Source: Stereocaulon alpinum (Eukaryota; Ascomycota; Lecanoromycetes; Lecanorales; Stereocaulaceae). Taken from it: DNA of 64,000 nt. Under the pieces are notes generated by a model. That model had not been told where the DNA came from. It did no database searches and worked only from the letters and a program-made list of their open reading frames with translations. How positions within the stretch are numbered: position 1 is the first letter of the stretch; each line of letters starts with the position of its first letter. The stretch lies in the NCBI GenBank assembly GCA_018257865.1, contig JAEUBA010000051.1, forward strand, positions 124,001 to 188,000. The letters run 5' to 3'. The position numbers and the translations under genes were made by a program. Shown here piece by piece: positions 46,107-57,292 of the stretch.

Positions 46107-46931
46107 AGGAGGTATTTCTGATCACAGTGTCTAATGTCTTTCTGCATTGCATATGTAATTTTCTCTACTTCTATAGAGAGCATGGCGTTGGTGGCTGCAT
46201 GCACATATGTTGATCGGCATCTCTAGGCGTTTCGAAACACATCCAGAAAATCGGACGTTAGGGGTCTGTTGGCATTCAATGTTGTGTCATTCCCAGCTTT
46301 TCCAGCGTCATCTCCTTGACTTTCGTGGCTTCAATTCCCAATCGCACACGCCAAATGCGGCTCTGTGGGTGCATGGACCCCAAAACTCTGGGTCAAAGGT
46401 ATCCGCGGTAGGTGCATGCAAGACTAAAGCTGCAGATGTACGATCACGCCCAACATTTTGGCGTCGATAATTATATGCATGCAGCTGCATCAGCACTTGA
46501 ATCTGTTGTTGTGGGTATATTGGGGGCTGCCCCAAGTTCGTTATCATCTCTATCTATCTAAAATTACACATTACCCCTTTCCACCATCCATGCTGTTGAA
46601 GCTGTACATGATTTCCCATGCGCCAGCAAACCCCAAGAACGGAAACAGCAACAGCAGCAAAAAACAAGAGACATTGGGAGCACACCGCTGGGGGCTCAAC
46701 CAAGCTGCCTAGCATACCACAGTCTAGTAATGGAGTCAAAACAAGCAGAACAGGCATTGGGAGCACACCGCTGGGGGCTCAACCAGCTGCCATGTTCTTT
46801 TTCGATTCAGGTACTCTCCGTCACACTCCCATCCACATTCACAACCGCCTTCACACTCGTCCCAGCCTGCGGTCTACCTTCCAAAAAACCATCAGCTTCA
46901 CCCGCCTCACGCTCTGGGGACGAGACACACC
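46107..46931. other. Convergent 3' flanks with a short duplication
   Basis: Between the 3' ends of DIC1 (+) and the repeat-peptide gene (-). No gene is supported. It holds the tandem duplication listed separately. Confidence 0.45.
46672..46791. repeat. Direct duplication, ~37 bp twice at ~83-bp spacing
   Basis: The stretch CATTGGGAGCACACCGCTGG and its continuation occur at 46672-46709 and again at 46755-46791, differing by one inserted base near the end. Preceding AAACAAG tracts also match, so the unit is probably ~83 bp. Noncoding. Confidence 0.75.
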
Positions 46932-47651
46932 TTACGCGTTAACAGTAGGCGAAACAGTCGGATCAACGTTAACAGTATTCCCATCCAGCGTCCCCGTATT
47001 CTTGTTGTTATTCCCAGCTACATTCGCCGAGCCAGGAGAGAGGGAATTGGAGACGACATCTGTGGGGTTTGTGCGCTTGCCGATGGTGTTGCCGTTTAGG
47101 GCGCCGGTATTGGAGTTGGAATTGCCAGCGTCGTTGGCGGAGAGGGGGGAGAGGGAGTTGGAGACTACGTCGACGGGGTTGCTGTTTGTGCGGCGGGGGA
47201 GGGTGACGGTGTTGCCGTTTGCGGCGCCGGTGTTGGAATTTGAGTTTCCGGCGTCGTTGGCGGAGAGGGGGGAGAGGGAGTTGGAGACTACGTCGACTGG
47301 ATTGGTACGCTTGCCGATAGTGTTACCGTTTAGGGCACCAGTGTCGGAGTTGGAGTTTCCGGCATCGTTGGCGCTAAGGGGCGAGAGAGAGTTCGAGACG
47401 ACGTCGACTGGATTGGTACGCTTGCCAATGGTGTTGCCATTCAGAGCGCCGGTGTCGGAGTTGGAGTTCCCGGCATCGTTGGCGGAGAGGGGGGATAGAG
47501 AGTTGGATACAACATCAACGGGTTTGTTTTCTGAAGAGCCGGAGGTGGGTATTGGGTAGGAGTTTAGGCCGGCTGGGGGGACAACGGCGACGGGGAGGGA
47601 GATGGCGAGGGAGGTGAGGGACAGGAGGGTTAGAATGGTGTTTGAATGCAT
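46932..47651 (-). CDS. Secreted tandem-repeat protein with KR/RR sites (Kex2-processed repeat peptide candidate)
   Basis: Single exon, 239 residues. The N-terminus MHSNTILTLLSLTSLAISLP is a signal peptide. Five near-identical repeats of about 37 residues start at VDVVSNSLSPLSANDAGNSN (residues about 45, 82, 119, 160 and 197) and contain TGALNGNTIG. The first four end in dibasic sites: KR at 77-78 and 114-115, RR at 153-154 and KR at 191-192. The last lacks one. This layout is that of fungal Kex2-processed repeat proteins, which include pheromone and cyclic-peptide precursors. The repeat contains no Tyr, Trp or Cys, which argues against the tyrosine-crosslinked ustiloxin-type products. No tailoring genes were seen nearby. 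It may also be a structural wall protein. Confidence 0.75.
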   Translation of the reverse strand: MHSNTILTLLSLTSLAISLPVAVVPPAGLNSYPIPTSGSSENKPVDVVSNSLSPLSANDAGNSNSDTGALNGNTIGKRTNPVDVVSNSLSPLSANDAGNSNSDTGALNGNTIGKRTNPVDVVSNSLSPLSANDAGNSNSNTGAANGNTVTLPRRTNSNPVDVVSNSLSPLSANDAGNSNSNTGALNGNTIGKRTNPTDVVSNSLSPGSANVAGNNNKNTGTLDGNTVNVDPTVSPTVNA

Positions 47652-49587
47652 TGTGGTGGTTGAAGGACGCGTTCTTGAAAGATGCGATGAAATGTGTTTG
47701 TGTTGGAGATTAGGAGACTGAGGAGTAGAGAAGTTGAGAATAAGATCGGTGAGTTTGATAGTGATCCTTCTTGCTTGTGAATCGGAATGAGGAGCTCAGA
47801 AACGGTGAAGACGACCGTTGCTTTATAGCACAAATCCCAATGGCTTCATTTACTAATTTCCACCCAATAAGCCACATGGATACCTACATCATTGCGCATT
47901 TACCCAGCTCCAGTAGCTGCAGGCACAATGCGTACGCATATCGCTCAACACCACGAGTCGAGCGCATATATGCACCATGCATGCGGCTTCAACGGTACAG
48001 GTGCAGCCATCTACGACATTCAACGCAGGAACACGAACAAATGGAACGCGTCAAGTAATTTAGTGGCTCTGTTCTTGCACACTGCATATGCGCATTTCCC
48101 CATTGATGTCGGATTTGAGGATCTGCGCCTAATGGAGGCTAGGGTGACGCCATTTCGGGAGTGTAAGCGGAAGGGGATCAAACGGCGCGGAAGCCTATTT
48201 CGGCGATCCATGACGAGGTGGGCGAATAGGATGCAAGACTGAGTTTTGTATGCCGAGGCTGGGAAAGAAGATCGTTGGTGGAATGACACGAGGCGGTCTG
48301 TTTGGAGATGGTTTGTGGCTAATGGTGAGGTGTTTGCGGCAAGTGCCGTTAGGAATGCGGCTCGGCAGACTTTAGGTTTGAGAAATCCGGTCTTGAGCGA
48401 CCTTGTTCTTGTCAACAACGCAGACGCCATCACGGAATTTGCCATATCGAGATTTCATGACCAGGCAATGCTGGCTTGAACTAGGAGGAAGAGGACAGTT
48501 GGGCGCTTGGTTCCTGTTGTTTATCATAAGCCTTTCCTGAAGACCATGCGAGCCAATATAGTTGACTCCTAGCTCTACTCTATGGTCGTCCGGTTATTTC
48601 CTAGACTGAGATCGAGCGCCTGATCATCACGGCATCCTTCTGGGCATCAAAAGCTTGGCAAAGAAGCAGCAAATTCTTTCGCGCTATCTGACTTTGAGGC
48701 GTTCGGTTTCTGGCAGAATCTCATCGCCGTACGAAAAGTTGGCATCAACGCTACTGGAGCTAGTATGGTGTCAAGGATCAAGGAGGAAGTTGTGATGACT
48801 CCCGTCTTCGATCCTAGCTACTCGTATGAAGGGGAACACGACCTGTACTTGGATGATGATCTAGCCATCCCCCTCCGACTATATACCGATGCCAAAACTA
48901 CACTAAAACTTCATGCAGTATATGCCCGTTGTCAACAGTTCGCATAGAGTCCTTCTTTTCTACGCTTTGGCGACGTCTTACAAAAGTACGGATGTTAGCT
49001 ATTGACCATGCACCAAGCGTGTGGGAGGAGTCCATGACGTGTCTTTCCCAATGCACATCGCCATCGTGAATAGGAAGGCTCGAGTACTCGCAGTCCAGAG
49101 ATTCAGAGATAGCCTACACACCACCATACTAGGGGCGCTTTAGAAGGTCTAGAGGAGAGCAAGATACTCGTTTCAAATGTTTGCCGGACACGAATGACGA
49201 CGTCCTGTCCTAATCTGAATGTTGAACATCAAGACGTGCTTGATCACACGCTTTGCTAGGGGCTACTTCTGGCTCGGCTGCAGTCCAAGTCAAGTTATCA
49301 CATTCGCTTAGAATATCGGTGGCTAGTTGTTGAGAATCCTTCAACATTTCGAAATGTGGAGAGAAGAACCATCAATTTGATCTATTGGTACTAATTGAAC
49401 TTGAACGAATGGCAGAGAAATCATGGCTTGTTTGGCACGTCGAAGGTGCCCTGGCCATCCATGGTATCCCACGTTATATACAGCTCTTACCGGTTATGAT
49501 CGAGTATCACGCCATTTTGGTTTGTATGAGTGAAAAGCGCCACATTTAAACGCCAAAATCCACATTCTAATTCCCATTAGATGTTGC
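47652..49587. other. Intergenic with orphan frames
   Basis: On + one frame is open from an ATG at 47928 to 48479 except for a single TGA at 48240-48242; a 141-residue frame on the minus strand covers the same DNA. Another + frame (about 48610-48947) gives SDFEAFGFWQNLIAVRKVGI and DDDLAIPLRLYTD. No family was recognised for any of these, and no splice sites support them. Confidence 0.3.
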
Positions 49588-49935
49588 CTACCACCCCCAA
49601 ATCGTCGCCACCAATTCCAGCAGCCTATCACCGCCATAACAAACCCCTTGCCCATCACCAAGATCCAACCCCGGTACCAGATTTGCCAACACAAACCCCA
49701 ACATACAGCCCGACGACACCCCCCAAAGCAGCGCAGTCTTCTCATCTTCCATTTCCTCTGCCCCAAAAAACATCTCCCAGATAGCGGGCATGACAACCAC
49801 CAAAACCCCATGGAATTCAGAACAGAATGAAAGCAAATCGCACTCGAAACCGGTGCCCTGGGAGAAGTAGACGATACTAGCGATACAGCCTAGGTAAAGG
49901 AAGGGTGTGAGGAAACCGAGGAGGAAGCCGTTCAT
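49588..49935 (-). CDS. Small predicted membrane protein
   Basis: Single frame of 115 residues, MNGFLLGFLTPFLYLGCIAS to LELVATIWGW. Two or three hydrophobic segments (residues about 4-22, 44-56 and 69-90) and one acidic loop (GAEEMEDEKTALLWG) are seen. Composition and the C-to-G skew along the coding strand resemble real genes here, but it is short and the family is unknown. The promoter side overlaps orphan frames at 50 kb. Confidence 0.4.
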   Translation of the reverse strand: MNGFLLGFLTPFLYLGCIASIVYFSQGTGFECDLLSFCSEFHGVLVVVMPAIWEMFFGAEEMEDEKTALLWGVSSGCMLGFVLANLVPGLDLGDGQGVCYGGDRLLELVATIWGW

Positions 49936-51734
49936 GGTGGCTGTTCTTTCGCTTGTGCTCGAATGATGCCTGTCTAAAGAAACCCTGGATCGCTGGCCCT
50001 CGGATCACTCGAAACCAGATAGATGTCCCCTAGATATACACCATCCGAGGAACACTCTTCTCAAGCTGTGGAGCGCCTAGCCGAAGCAACCAGATAGTAT
50101 GCAGCCCTACACTCAGAGCACCGACAACGAGGTATTCGAGAATGAGCACGTCAGCCACTATGAAGATGTGGTGAAGGAGGATTCGATAATGAATGATAGA
50201 TATCGGACGGGTTTCATAAGCGATTGTGTTGCTATGCCGGATAGATTCCGAAGACTTACTCCTGTTCCGAGAAAGTGGAGGAGTACGCTGGTGATTTCAC
50301 CCCACGTATAATCCGAGTCCAGGACTGTGAGGGATGTTATCTGGAATAGGTGCGACAGATGCGTGTAGTTGTGTGGTGAGTTGGAAGCGATGAGATCGAA
50401 CAAGGGAGGCTTGCTGATTAGTTATCTCGAAGCCTACGCCTTCTCACGTGGAAAAGCGTATGACATGGCGGAAATCGAAATGCCACCTTTCTCACACAGC
50501 ATGTGAAAAGTAGGAAGTTGCAATATCCTCATCCCTGCGCAAGCCTCCATATGATACCTGATATCTTCAAACAACGAGTATAATCTGCGTAAGTTGATGT
50601 TCTCAGCAACCACGCTTCATGGTATCAATGCGAGATTCAAATCACATGAGCGGTGTGACGAAGCAATTAGATGAAGAAAGGGATAATGGTGACTACTGCC
50701 GTCTGTGAGGGAAGGCTACAAGCCTCAGGTTGAAGCGATTGCTGTGCTTCGATATCGTGTCTCTCCTTTACGATATTCTCACAACACATTCGCAGCGTAT
50801 CATGGCCCGCCGTTGCCAAGGCACCATTTTCGAGAAACGCAAATGAATGTATGTGCATGTCCACCTAAAGCTCGATTTGAGGCAAATAGCTCACATGACT
50901 CGCCACGCCCCTGGGACCAAGACAATTTCCCCTCTTCACATTTCGTGCTGTGCACAGTGTTGCCAAACCCCTCTGCGGCCATGTTCGACATGTAATTGTG
51001 TTCAAAGTCCCCACCATTGGCCGCATCTGCAATGGTCCATACCGCTCTGCCTTGATCCAGAACAGCAACTTCACAGTTCCGCCTCCTCGGCTGGCGCCAT
51101 GTATCCCGAGGCAAAGCCATTGAGCGAGTTTGAGGCTGTTAAAACCCCTGCATATGAGGGGTTTTTAAGTGTTGTAGGAGTTTTTGAACACTTTCTCCGA
51201 AGTGATGTGCTGAGAGGCACGTATCGAAGCAGAGACCGCGAGTAGTGAATCTATTCATCTTTTGAACACATTCGAATGAGAGATAAAGCCACGGCCTACT
51301 CTCCTATCTTTCTCTTCTCTCTTCATGTTCTCGAGTAGCTTGACACCGCATTAGCGAGATTGCAAACACACCGTGCTGTATCTGCTATAACATTGTGAAC
51401 AACACAGCATCGACCAGCGCTCATACAAATACAGATATTCCGCAAGTAGTTCTGCATACGTGCACATTACAACACTGCTGTCTACTCTTTGCAGATTTCG
51501 AAAACACACAACAGTTTCCTACTTCCAGACCCCGAACTTTTTCAAGACGCGAAAGTTTGACAATCACGCACAAACATCTTCTCCACCACCGACTCACCGG
51601 GCCCTATCTTCCACCACGCTCACAAATAAGCAAGACAATACCACCAGTTCAAACAACTGCATTCAAGATTCCACAAGTGTATATTGCATACATCTGTGAC
51701 CGTCTGTTTCGTTGAGCAAAGCATTACCGTTGAT
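49936..51734. other. Intergenic, no gene seen
   Basis: About 1.8 kb with several short frames on both strands (for example 50099..50311 on + and 50158..50403 on -), none with a motif. The 51380-51730 part is AC-rich and probably 5' leader or promoter of the next gene. Confidence 0.4.
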
Positions 51735-54174
51735 ATGGCTTCATACCAGGAGATCACGTGCGACAAAGAGCTGATTGATACTGTGAAGAAATTATCCGAG
51801 CGGGAAGATGATCTCGCTGCGAGAGCAAACAGGCACATTCACGCCCAAGAGGTGCCTCCATGCACACACGTACAGGGAGGTCAACACAACATCAACTGTG
51901 ATAGAGAATTTGACGCAAGCGTGATACAATATCATTACCTTGCTAGCAAGGGTCTGATCCGGGTGAAAGGTTACGAGGACTGGGGCTGCATGAGTAGGGA
52001 AGAGGAGCGGCACCATCAAGACATCGCAAACACGAGAGTCAGGATGGCTTTTAGGTCAGTGAACTGGGACAAAGGTTTTACAGGTCGAGGCAGTGAGTAT
52101 ACCCAGACTCTACCATCCTCGATCAGAGTACTGACAAGCCTGTAGTGAGTGAAGAAAGCTTGAACACCACAGATGCAGTCGGGCCATCTGGCGAGATCGA
52201 CCTCATCGGTATGTCGCCGTTAGAATTGAATAGAGTACTATTGGAGCGAGGAGGCCGTAGCAGAAGTCTTGGAAGTATGTCCTTCTTCGGTGATGATGAA
52301 GAGGAGAGGAAGCTAAGTCTCGAATAGCAAGTGCGGAAAATATCATCTCGAACGTGGAAGAGCATTGTTCGCATCATCGATCGAAAATGTTGAACGGTGA
52401 TGAGGTCGGCTTTTCCGCGGAGAGAGTGATGGACGAGCAGGTTGGTGCCCTTGTAGAATTGAGCAATGACGAGGACATTTGTCCAGGTCGGGAGAGGCGA
52501 GGAGCCATGACTATCGGTCATTCCGGGGAGAGAGACGATGACAAGGAGGTTGGTCTCACCGATCGGTTCAAACCACAGGCCGACGTTACCCGCCAGATGA
52601 TAAATGCTCTGGACGACATTATAAGCGAAGTGCCCAGTAAAAGCACCCCCAAGTCTGAGGCAGCTCCTACCGAAGCCACAACCAGGGAAACTGCACATGC
52701 TTTGTTGGATAAGTTCGAGACGACGTCCATGATTGGCGCAAAGCGAGGACGAGAAACCTCCTTGGACTCGGAGAACCAGGACCCGGAGATCGATGAATTC
52801 GTATCCAGACCCAAGCGACGTTGCACTTCACAAACAGAACAGCCAAACAATTCAAGACCGATGCGAGACACTATGAGGGACGTTGCCAAACGAGGCCCAC
52901 AGCAATTCAACAACATCGAGGACGTCACAACGGTCGCTTCACCCCAAGCAAGCAAGAAGCGAGACCGTGATACTTTCGAAGCCACCGACTCAGTAGAAGT
53001 TGGTAGCGTGTTGGGATCACCGGCTAATAACAAGCGTGTCCGCCGTTCCGCACAAAGTGAGATTGCTACCTCCGACGCGGTCAACGACCTTATGAACCAG
53101 GTCAGTAGCCGAGGAGGTCAACGTTCAACAGTTTCCACCACGAAAACTGTGGGTAATAGCGATGCTAGTACCGGCAACGCAGAGAAATCAGGGGAAGCCG
53201 ATACAAGCGACAGTAGCTTTTCAAACGAGGGCAATGGTCGCCAGTCAAACCACGATATCGAACCCATTAGACATATAATTCAGATCAAAGTCGAAGAAGA
53301 TGAAGACCGAACCAACGTTGACGAGATTAACAGCACGCCGCCAATGAATGTACGGCCCACATACGAAGGTCTACGTTGGGATAGAGATGCTAACGGCGCC
53401 GTCACACAACATGTGATCCCCGAGCTCAATGAGGCAGATGAGATCGTCGTGATGAATGTCCAAAGCAAAGAAGGCCGTCTGCCATACACTCATCAGCCCG
53501 ATCCTTACGAGCCTTGGACAGCGAAAGACGACGAGAAGCTGCGTTCTTCGGTGCAGGACTACGACATCGAGGATTGGCTTAACATCGCATGGTGCCTACG
53601 TCGGCAGGTGGATGATTGTAAACAGCGGTATTGTGAAATCGTCGCGGATCGGAATATGCGGTGGGGCAGAAACCCTCATGCTGGACTTCCAAGGAATCTA
53701 ATACCGTTCACCGCCAGCAAGACACCACAGGAGACGCTAGATGCAGCACCAGCACAGTCTAACATGCCATTGGCACCAGGACCGGCACCAGCACAAGCAC
53801 CTGCGCCGTCGGCGTTACCAACACCGCCCCCAGCAGCAAAGTCGCATAGAGAATTGAGACCTCGGACCCAGCATGCAGTACCCAGATTCCAATGCGGCAA
53901 CATCGTGTACGATCCGAAAGCCAGGAGTCTTCCCAAGGTCTCGAAGAAGGGGACCATAGTCGACAATAAAGGCAACGTCATCCTGGGAACTGAGGGAGAG
54001 GTCAAAATGGCGTTGAAGAATAAGCAGCCGAGAAGGAAAGCGGGCGCAAAATTGGTGCTTAATGCAAACCCCAATCCCGACGAGGACGCTGAGAACGCAC
54101 CGACGTCGAGCGTGCTGAGAGTTAGGGGCACTGGAGTTGCCAAGCGCAATGGCAGGAAAGGGGGGCGGAGGTAG
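51735..54174 (+). CDS. Nuclear Myb/SANT-like protein
   Basis: Modelled as three exons: 51735..52092, 52146..52274 and 52328..54174, 777 residues. The second intron (52275..52327, 53 nt, GTATGT to AATAG) joins RSRSLG|TSAENIISNVEEH and removes a stop that would otherwise end a 179-residue protein. The alternative is two separate genes only ~60 bp apart. The protein is acidic and low-complexity, with several basic clusters (PKRRC, NKRVRR, SKKRDRD) pointing to the nucleus. A Myb/SANT-like segment lies at EPWTAKDDEKLRSSVQDYDI, EDWLNIAWCLRRQVDDCKQR, with conserved Trp residues. An Ala/Pro-rich linker and a basic C-terminus (KRNGRKGGRR) follow. Function is probably chromatin- or DNA-associated; the target is unknown. 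Confidence 0.7.
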
Positions 54175-54781
54175 AGGGTTGATACTTGAACAAAGACTTC
54201 GAAGAAGGGACCAAATGCAGATTGCTGTTTTTAGATTGACCGGATTCGCATGTAGGAGGAATAGGTATAAGGTACTGTACAGCGAGACATTGGATTGACA
54301 TTGGCAAAGACACGAGGTATGGCAGTGGCCGGAGAGGGGATTACAGGGCGTGTGTCAGTGATTGACTTCTTAGCATGCTATTTCCAGGGACCCTCTCTAT
54401 CATTATTCGAGGATTCATTCCAATCCTAGGATTTGGCGGTGTCTGATCCTTGGGTCAGGTGGTCGTGAGAAATCAGTCTTCGGAATTTCTGTGTCAGCCA
54501 TAGCAGCAGATACAACAACTTAGTCTCAACCATGGCCAAGACTGTGGTGTTTGACAGGTGCTCACATCTTCCCTGCCTCTCCACAAGAGTAGCCTGCACT
54601 CCCCTTCTGCTCTTCCTTGACGACTGGTATCCACTGGCTCTTTGCCAGTAGCCACATCAGCCCCACTGGTACTCTAAGTCAGGGTGGTACTGATGCGCCC
54701 TTTGATCATCGCATTACTTGGACGTAAGAGATATGGAGGTTAGAGATGATCGGCACTAAGCAGGCTTTGGCGGCCCGCACC
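54175..54781. other. Flank left of the transposon, possible 5' exon of the disrupted gene
   Basis: No gene resolved. The last 18 bases before the element, after a possible acceptor CTAAGCAG at about 54758-54762, read in frame with the Hsp70-like gene across the insertion (FGGPHL|VGVGVGFDLT), so a 5' exon of that gene may lie here. Confidence 0.35.
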
Positions 54782-55645
54782 TACGGTGTGCCGCAATAGG
54801 CAAGTGGTCACATCAAATATTTTCAACTTTTATTTTGAACTTTTATTTCTGAAACCTACCCCACCACATTTGCAATTATCAATAATCCAGCAACTACACC
54901 ACCACCAGCTATTGACTGTCTATTAAGTAACTCAAGTAGTCGTTTCTATACGCAATAAACCCTTGCTGGTGGTCAGAACTATGCGCCGTCGTCTCCCGCC
55001 ACCGTACATGTCGCCGCCGGAAATAGGTGAAATGCTCATATTATCTCTACTAACAATATATAGTAGACTGCGCTGACTGCTCCCTACAGGCAAGATAACC
55101 TCCTACCAGCCTCCCGCCCTCCTTCTACATACTATCCTACGTCTGCGAGTGGCTGGGCGGGTTGCGATTCCACCCCGCTATCGCATAGTCCAGGTCTCCG
55201 CCCCAGCTAGCGGTGGGGAAGGCCCGCCTATGATGTGTACCGACAAGCATATGTATGCGCATTGCTATAGAGGTCCTCATACGTCACTGGCGCCTCAGTT
55301 GGTAGCTAAGATATAGCTAAGTACTGCGTAGCAAGTGCTTGGTGATCTATACCGCTGTTGAGTATATATGGAAACATAGGTTGCGGAGGGCCGACAGTTG
55401 ATGGCAGCAGACTTAGTGGCGGCGGTATCAGGATAAGAGGCAGGAATTCGATGGAGTACTATTAGATAAGCTATATTGTAGGCGCTGTAGATGATTGGAT
55501 CGCTGGTGGTGGTGTAGTTGCTGGATTATTGATAATTGCAAATGTGGTGGGGTAGGTTTTAGAAATAAAAGTTCAAAATTAAAGTTGAAAATATTTGATG
55601 TGACCACTTGCCCATTGCGGCACACCGTAATTGCGGCACACCGTA
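54782..55645. mobile_element. Foldback MITE-like DNA transposon, ~860 bp, TA target duplication
   Basis: The left arm 54784-54909 (CGGTGTGCCGCAATAGGCAA...) and right arm 55502-55627 are near-perfect inverted repeats of about 126 bp. The right end has an extra 16-bp tandem copy of the terminal motif (to 55643). TA dinucleotides at 54782-54783 and 55644-55645 fit a Tc1/mariner-type target duplication. The ~590-bp interior has no transposase frame, so the element is non-autonomous. It sits directly against the Hsp70-like gene. Confidence 0.85.
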
Positions 55646-56691
55646 GTTGGCGTGGGCGTAGGGTTTGATCTAACAGCTGGCTATGGGTTAGACTTTCCAT
55701 TGCATATTTGGACACAATTCCATTAACAATTGAACAGTACCGCTGCTCTGAGCTACCGTAACGGGTCGAAAGTGGCTATCACAAAAGTCGAAGGCACGTC
55801 TGAGTACATGGAAGTCCTCGCGCGTCTTTCCCTGGCGTCTTCCCAACACTTAGCGTCTGTTCTACCCAATCTGTGGGGAGTCGAACATTTACTAAATGTA
55901 CTTTTAGGCCTCCTTATACAAACTTTCCCGATGCTTTCAGAGATAAGCCCCGGCAAGCAAAGCGTAGCGCCCGCAAAGCAGTTGGACTGCCCGCATCAGA
56001 AGATGTGGGTGCTCTCGCGACTATGATCAAGAGCCTTAAAGATGCAGTTGAAGGTTATCTCGGATACAGAATTTGCTCAGCCACGGCAGCAACACCCCAC
56101 CTGCTCGCTCTTTACGAAGAAGATGTGCATGACGCCCTCGAATACCACAATTTAGACTACATTCCCGGGGCCTATCTACCTGGCCTATTGCGGGAGACAA
56201 CGGCCGCATACGCAGGTTACGGTCTCGGCCTTTGTTCCAACTATACCAACCTTCTTGCCTGCAGGGATGAGCAGCATAATTGGCCACTGGATATAGTACT
56301 GGCAGTTCTGTACACTAGAACTGCGCTCACAGTGGCGTTCTCTCGCACTGCTTCAGCTTACTACCTCTGGGAACCGATTGGCCAACATTTGGAGGACTTC
56401 ACTCTCGGCAATGACGCCAAGCATGACAACCCGCGGGAAGAGTACTACTGGGAGATGGTTCGGGAGCGGCTCTTAGAGCTCATGGTAGAGACGTACTATT
56501 TGAAGCCGAGCAAAGTGCTGTTGCTTGGAGAGAGCGCTGGTGACAAACAATTTGTGGCTGTCATGATCGAAGTGCTGTTGGATGCCATGGACGATATGCC
56601 AGATATACTACAAGTAGGTGCTCAAGATGTTGCGGCGATGGGAGCTGCCGAGTTAGCAATGAGATCTCCCTGGAATCCATACAGATCTTGA
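55646..56691 (+). pseudogene. Hsp70/actin-like ATPase family gene, 5' part interrupted by the transposon
   Basis: The frame emerging from the transposon end reads VGVGVGFDLTAGYG, then a 51-nt intron (55687..55737, ATTAACA branch), then TAALSYRNGSKVAITKVEGT, the N-terminal nucleotide-binding segment. The next part, PYTNFPDAFRDKPRQAKRSA and RKAVGLPASEDVGALATMIK, is in another frame; a 35-nt intron (55838..55872 region) would link them in phase, otherwise there is a frameshift. The rest (to 56691) is intact: TPHLLALYEEDVHDALEYHN, TAAYAGYGLGLCSNYTN, PLDIVLAVLYTRTALTVAF, REEYYWEMVRERLLELM, and KVLLLGESAGDKQF. This is a recurrent fungal Hsp70-like ATPase family of unknown role. No start codon lies between the element and the conserved region, so the copy is probably non-functional. 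Confidence 0.65.
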
Positions 56692-57292
56692 TATGAGAGA
56701 GAGAAGTGGCTATGGCTCTAGAAGGCCGCTATTTGCTGGGGGGTTTAGTGACGCATCAGCGGCGTATCAGTTGACTTCGTAGACATAAGGAAATATGGGA
56801 ATTTGAACCCTCATAGCACAGGCTGATGGCATGAAATATCTCACCATGAAAAAGCGACCACGGAAGAAGTGTGGCTCGTATGGGTAGAAGATTGTTGTCC
56901 TCAATAAAAGAAAGTCACAGCTCGAGACAGGGATGGTCGGCCCGCTATCGGCGTTTGTCCCGAGCCTATTCTACAGCCAAGCACATTTCTGCTTATTGCA
57001 TCAATTGCTCATGCTGTATAAGCGTCGACTTCCCCTCTACTGCCAGTTGCAAGTACAACCTCCAAAGACATCAACGGTAGCTTCAGACGTTTGAAATCAA
57101 CCTGATCATGATCACATAAGTATTCGGGAACTCTGCTACCATTTAACCGGTTGGAGGGACACCATTTCCCCCCCAAACTCAAACGACCCTTGGTGAATTG
57201 GTCAATCTTCCACGCAGAACAACCAGCTGCTACCACGAGCCAGAGTTCGAGAATAATATCGTCAAGCATTCAACCGTTTCTGCGGCTTGCAG
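56692..57292. other. Intergenic, no gene seen
   Basis: Only short unsupported frames. The right part should hold the RIB3 promoter. Confidence 0.4.

Noticed and set aside
52518..53084. 188-codon minus frame
   Set aside because: Antisense to the Myb-like gene in low-complexity sequence; no signature.
56790..56830. TTTGAACCCTC-like stretch considered as a tRNA T-arm
   Set aside because: The arm does not pair properly, and no anticodon or acceptor stem could be formed around it.
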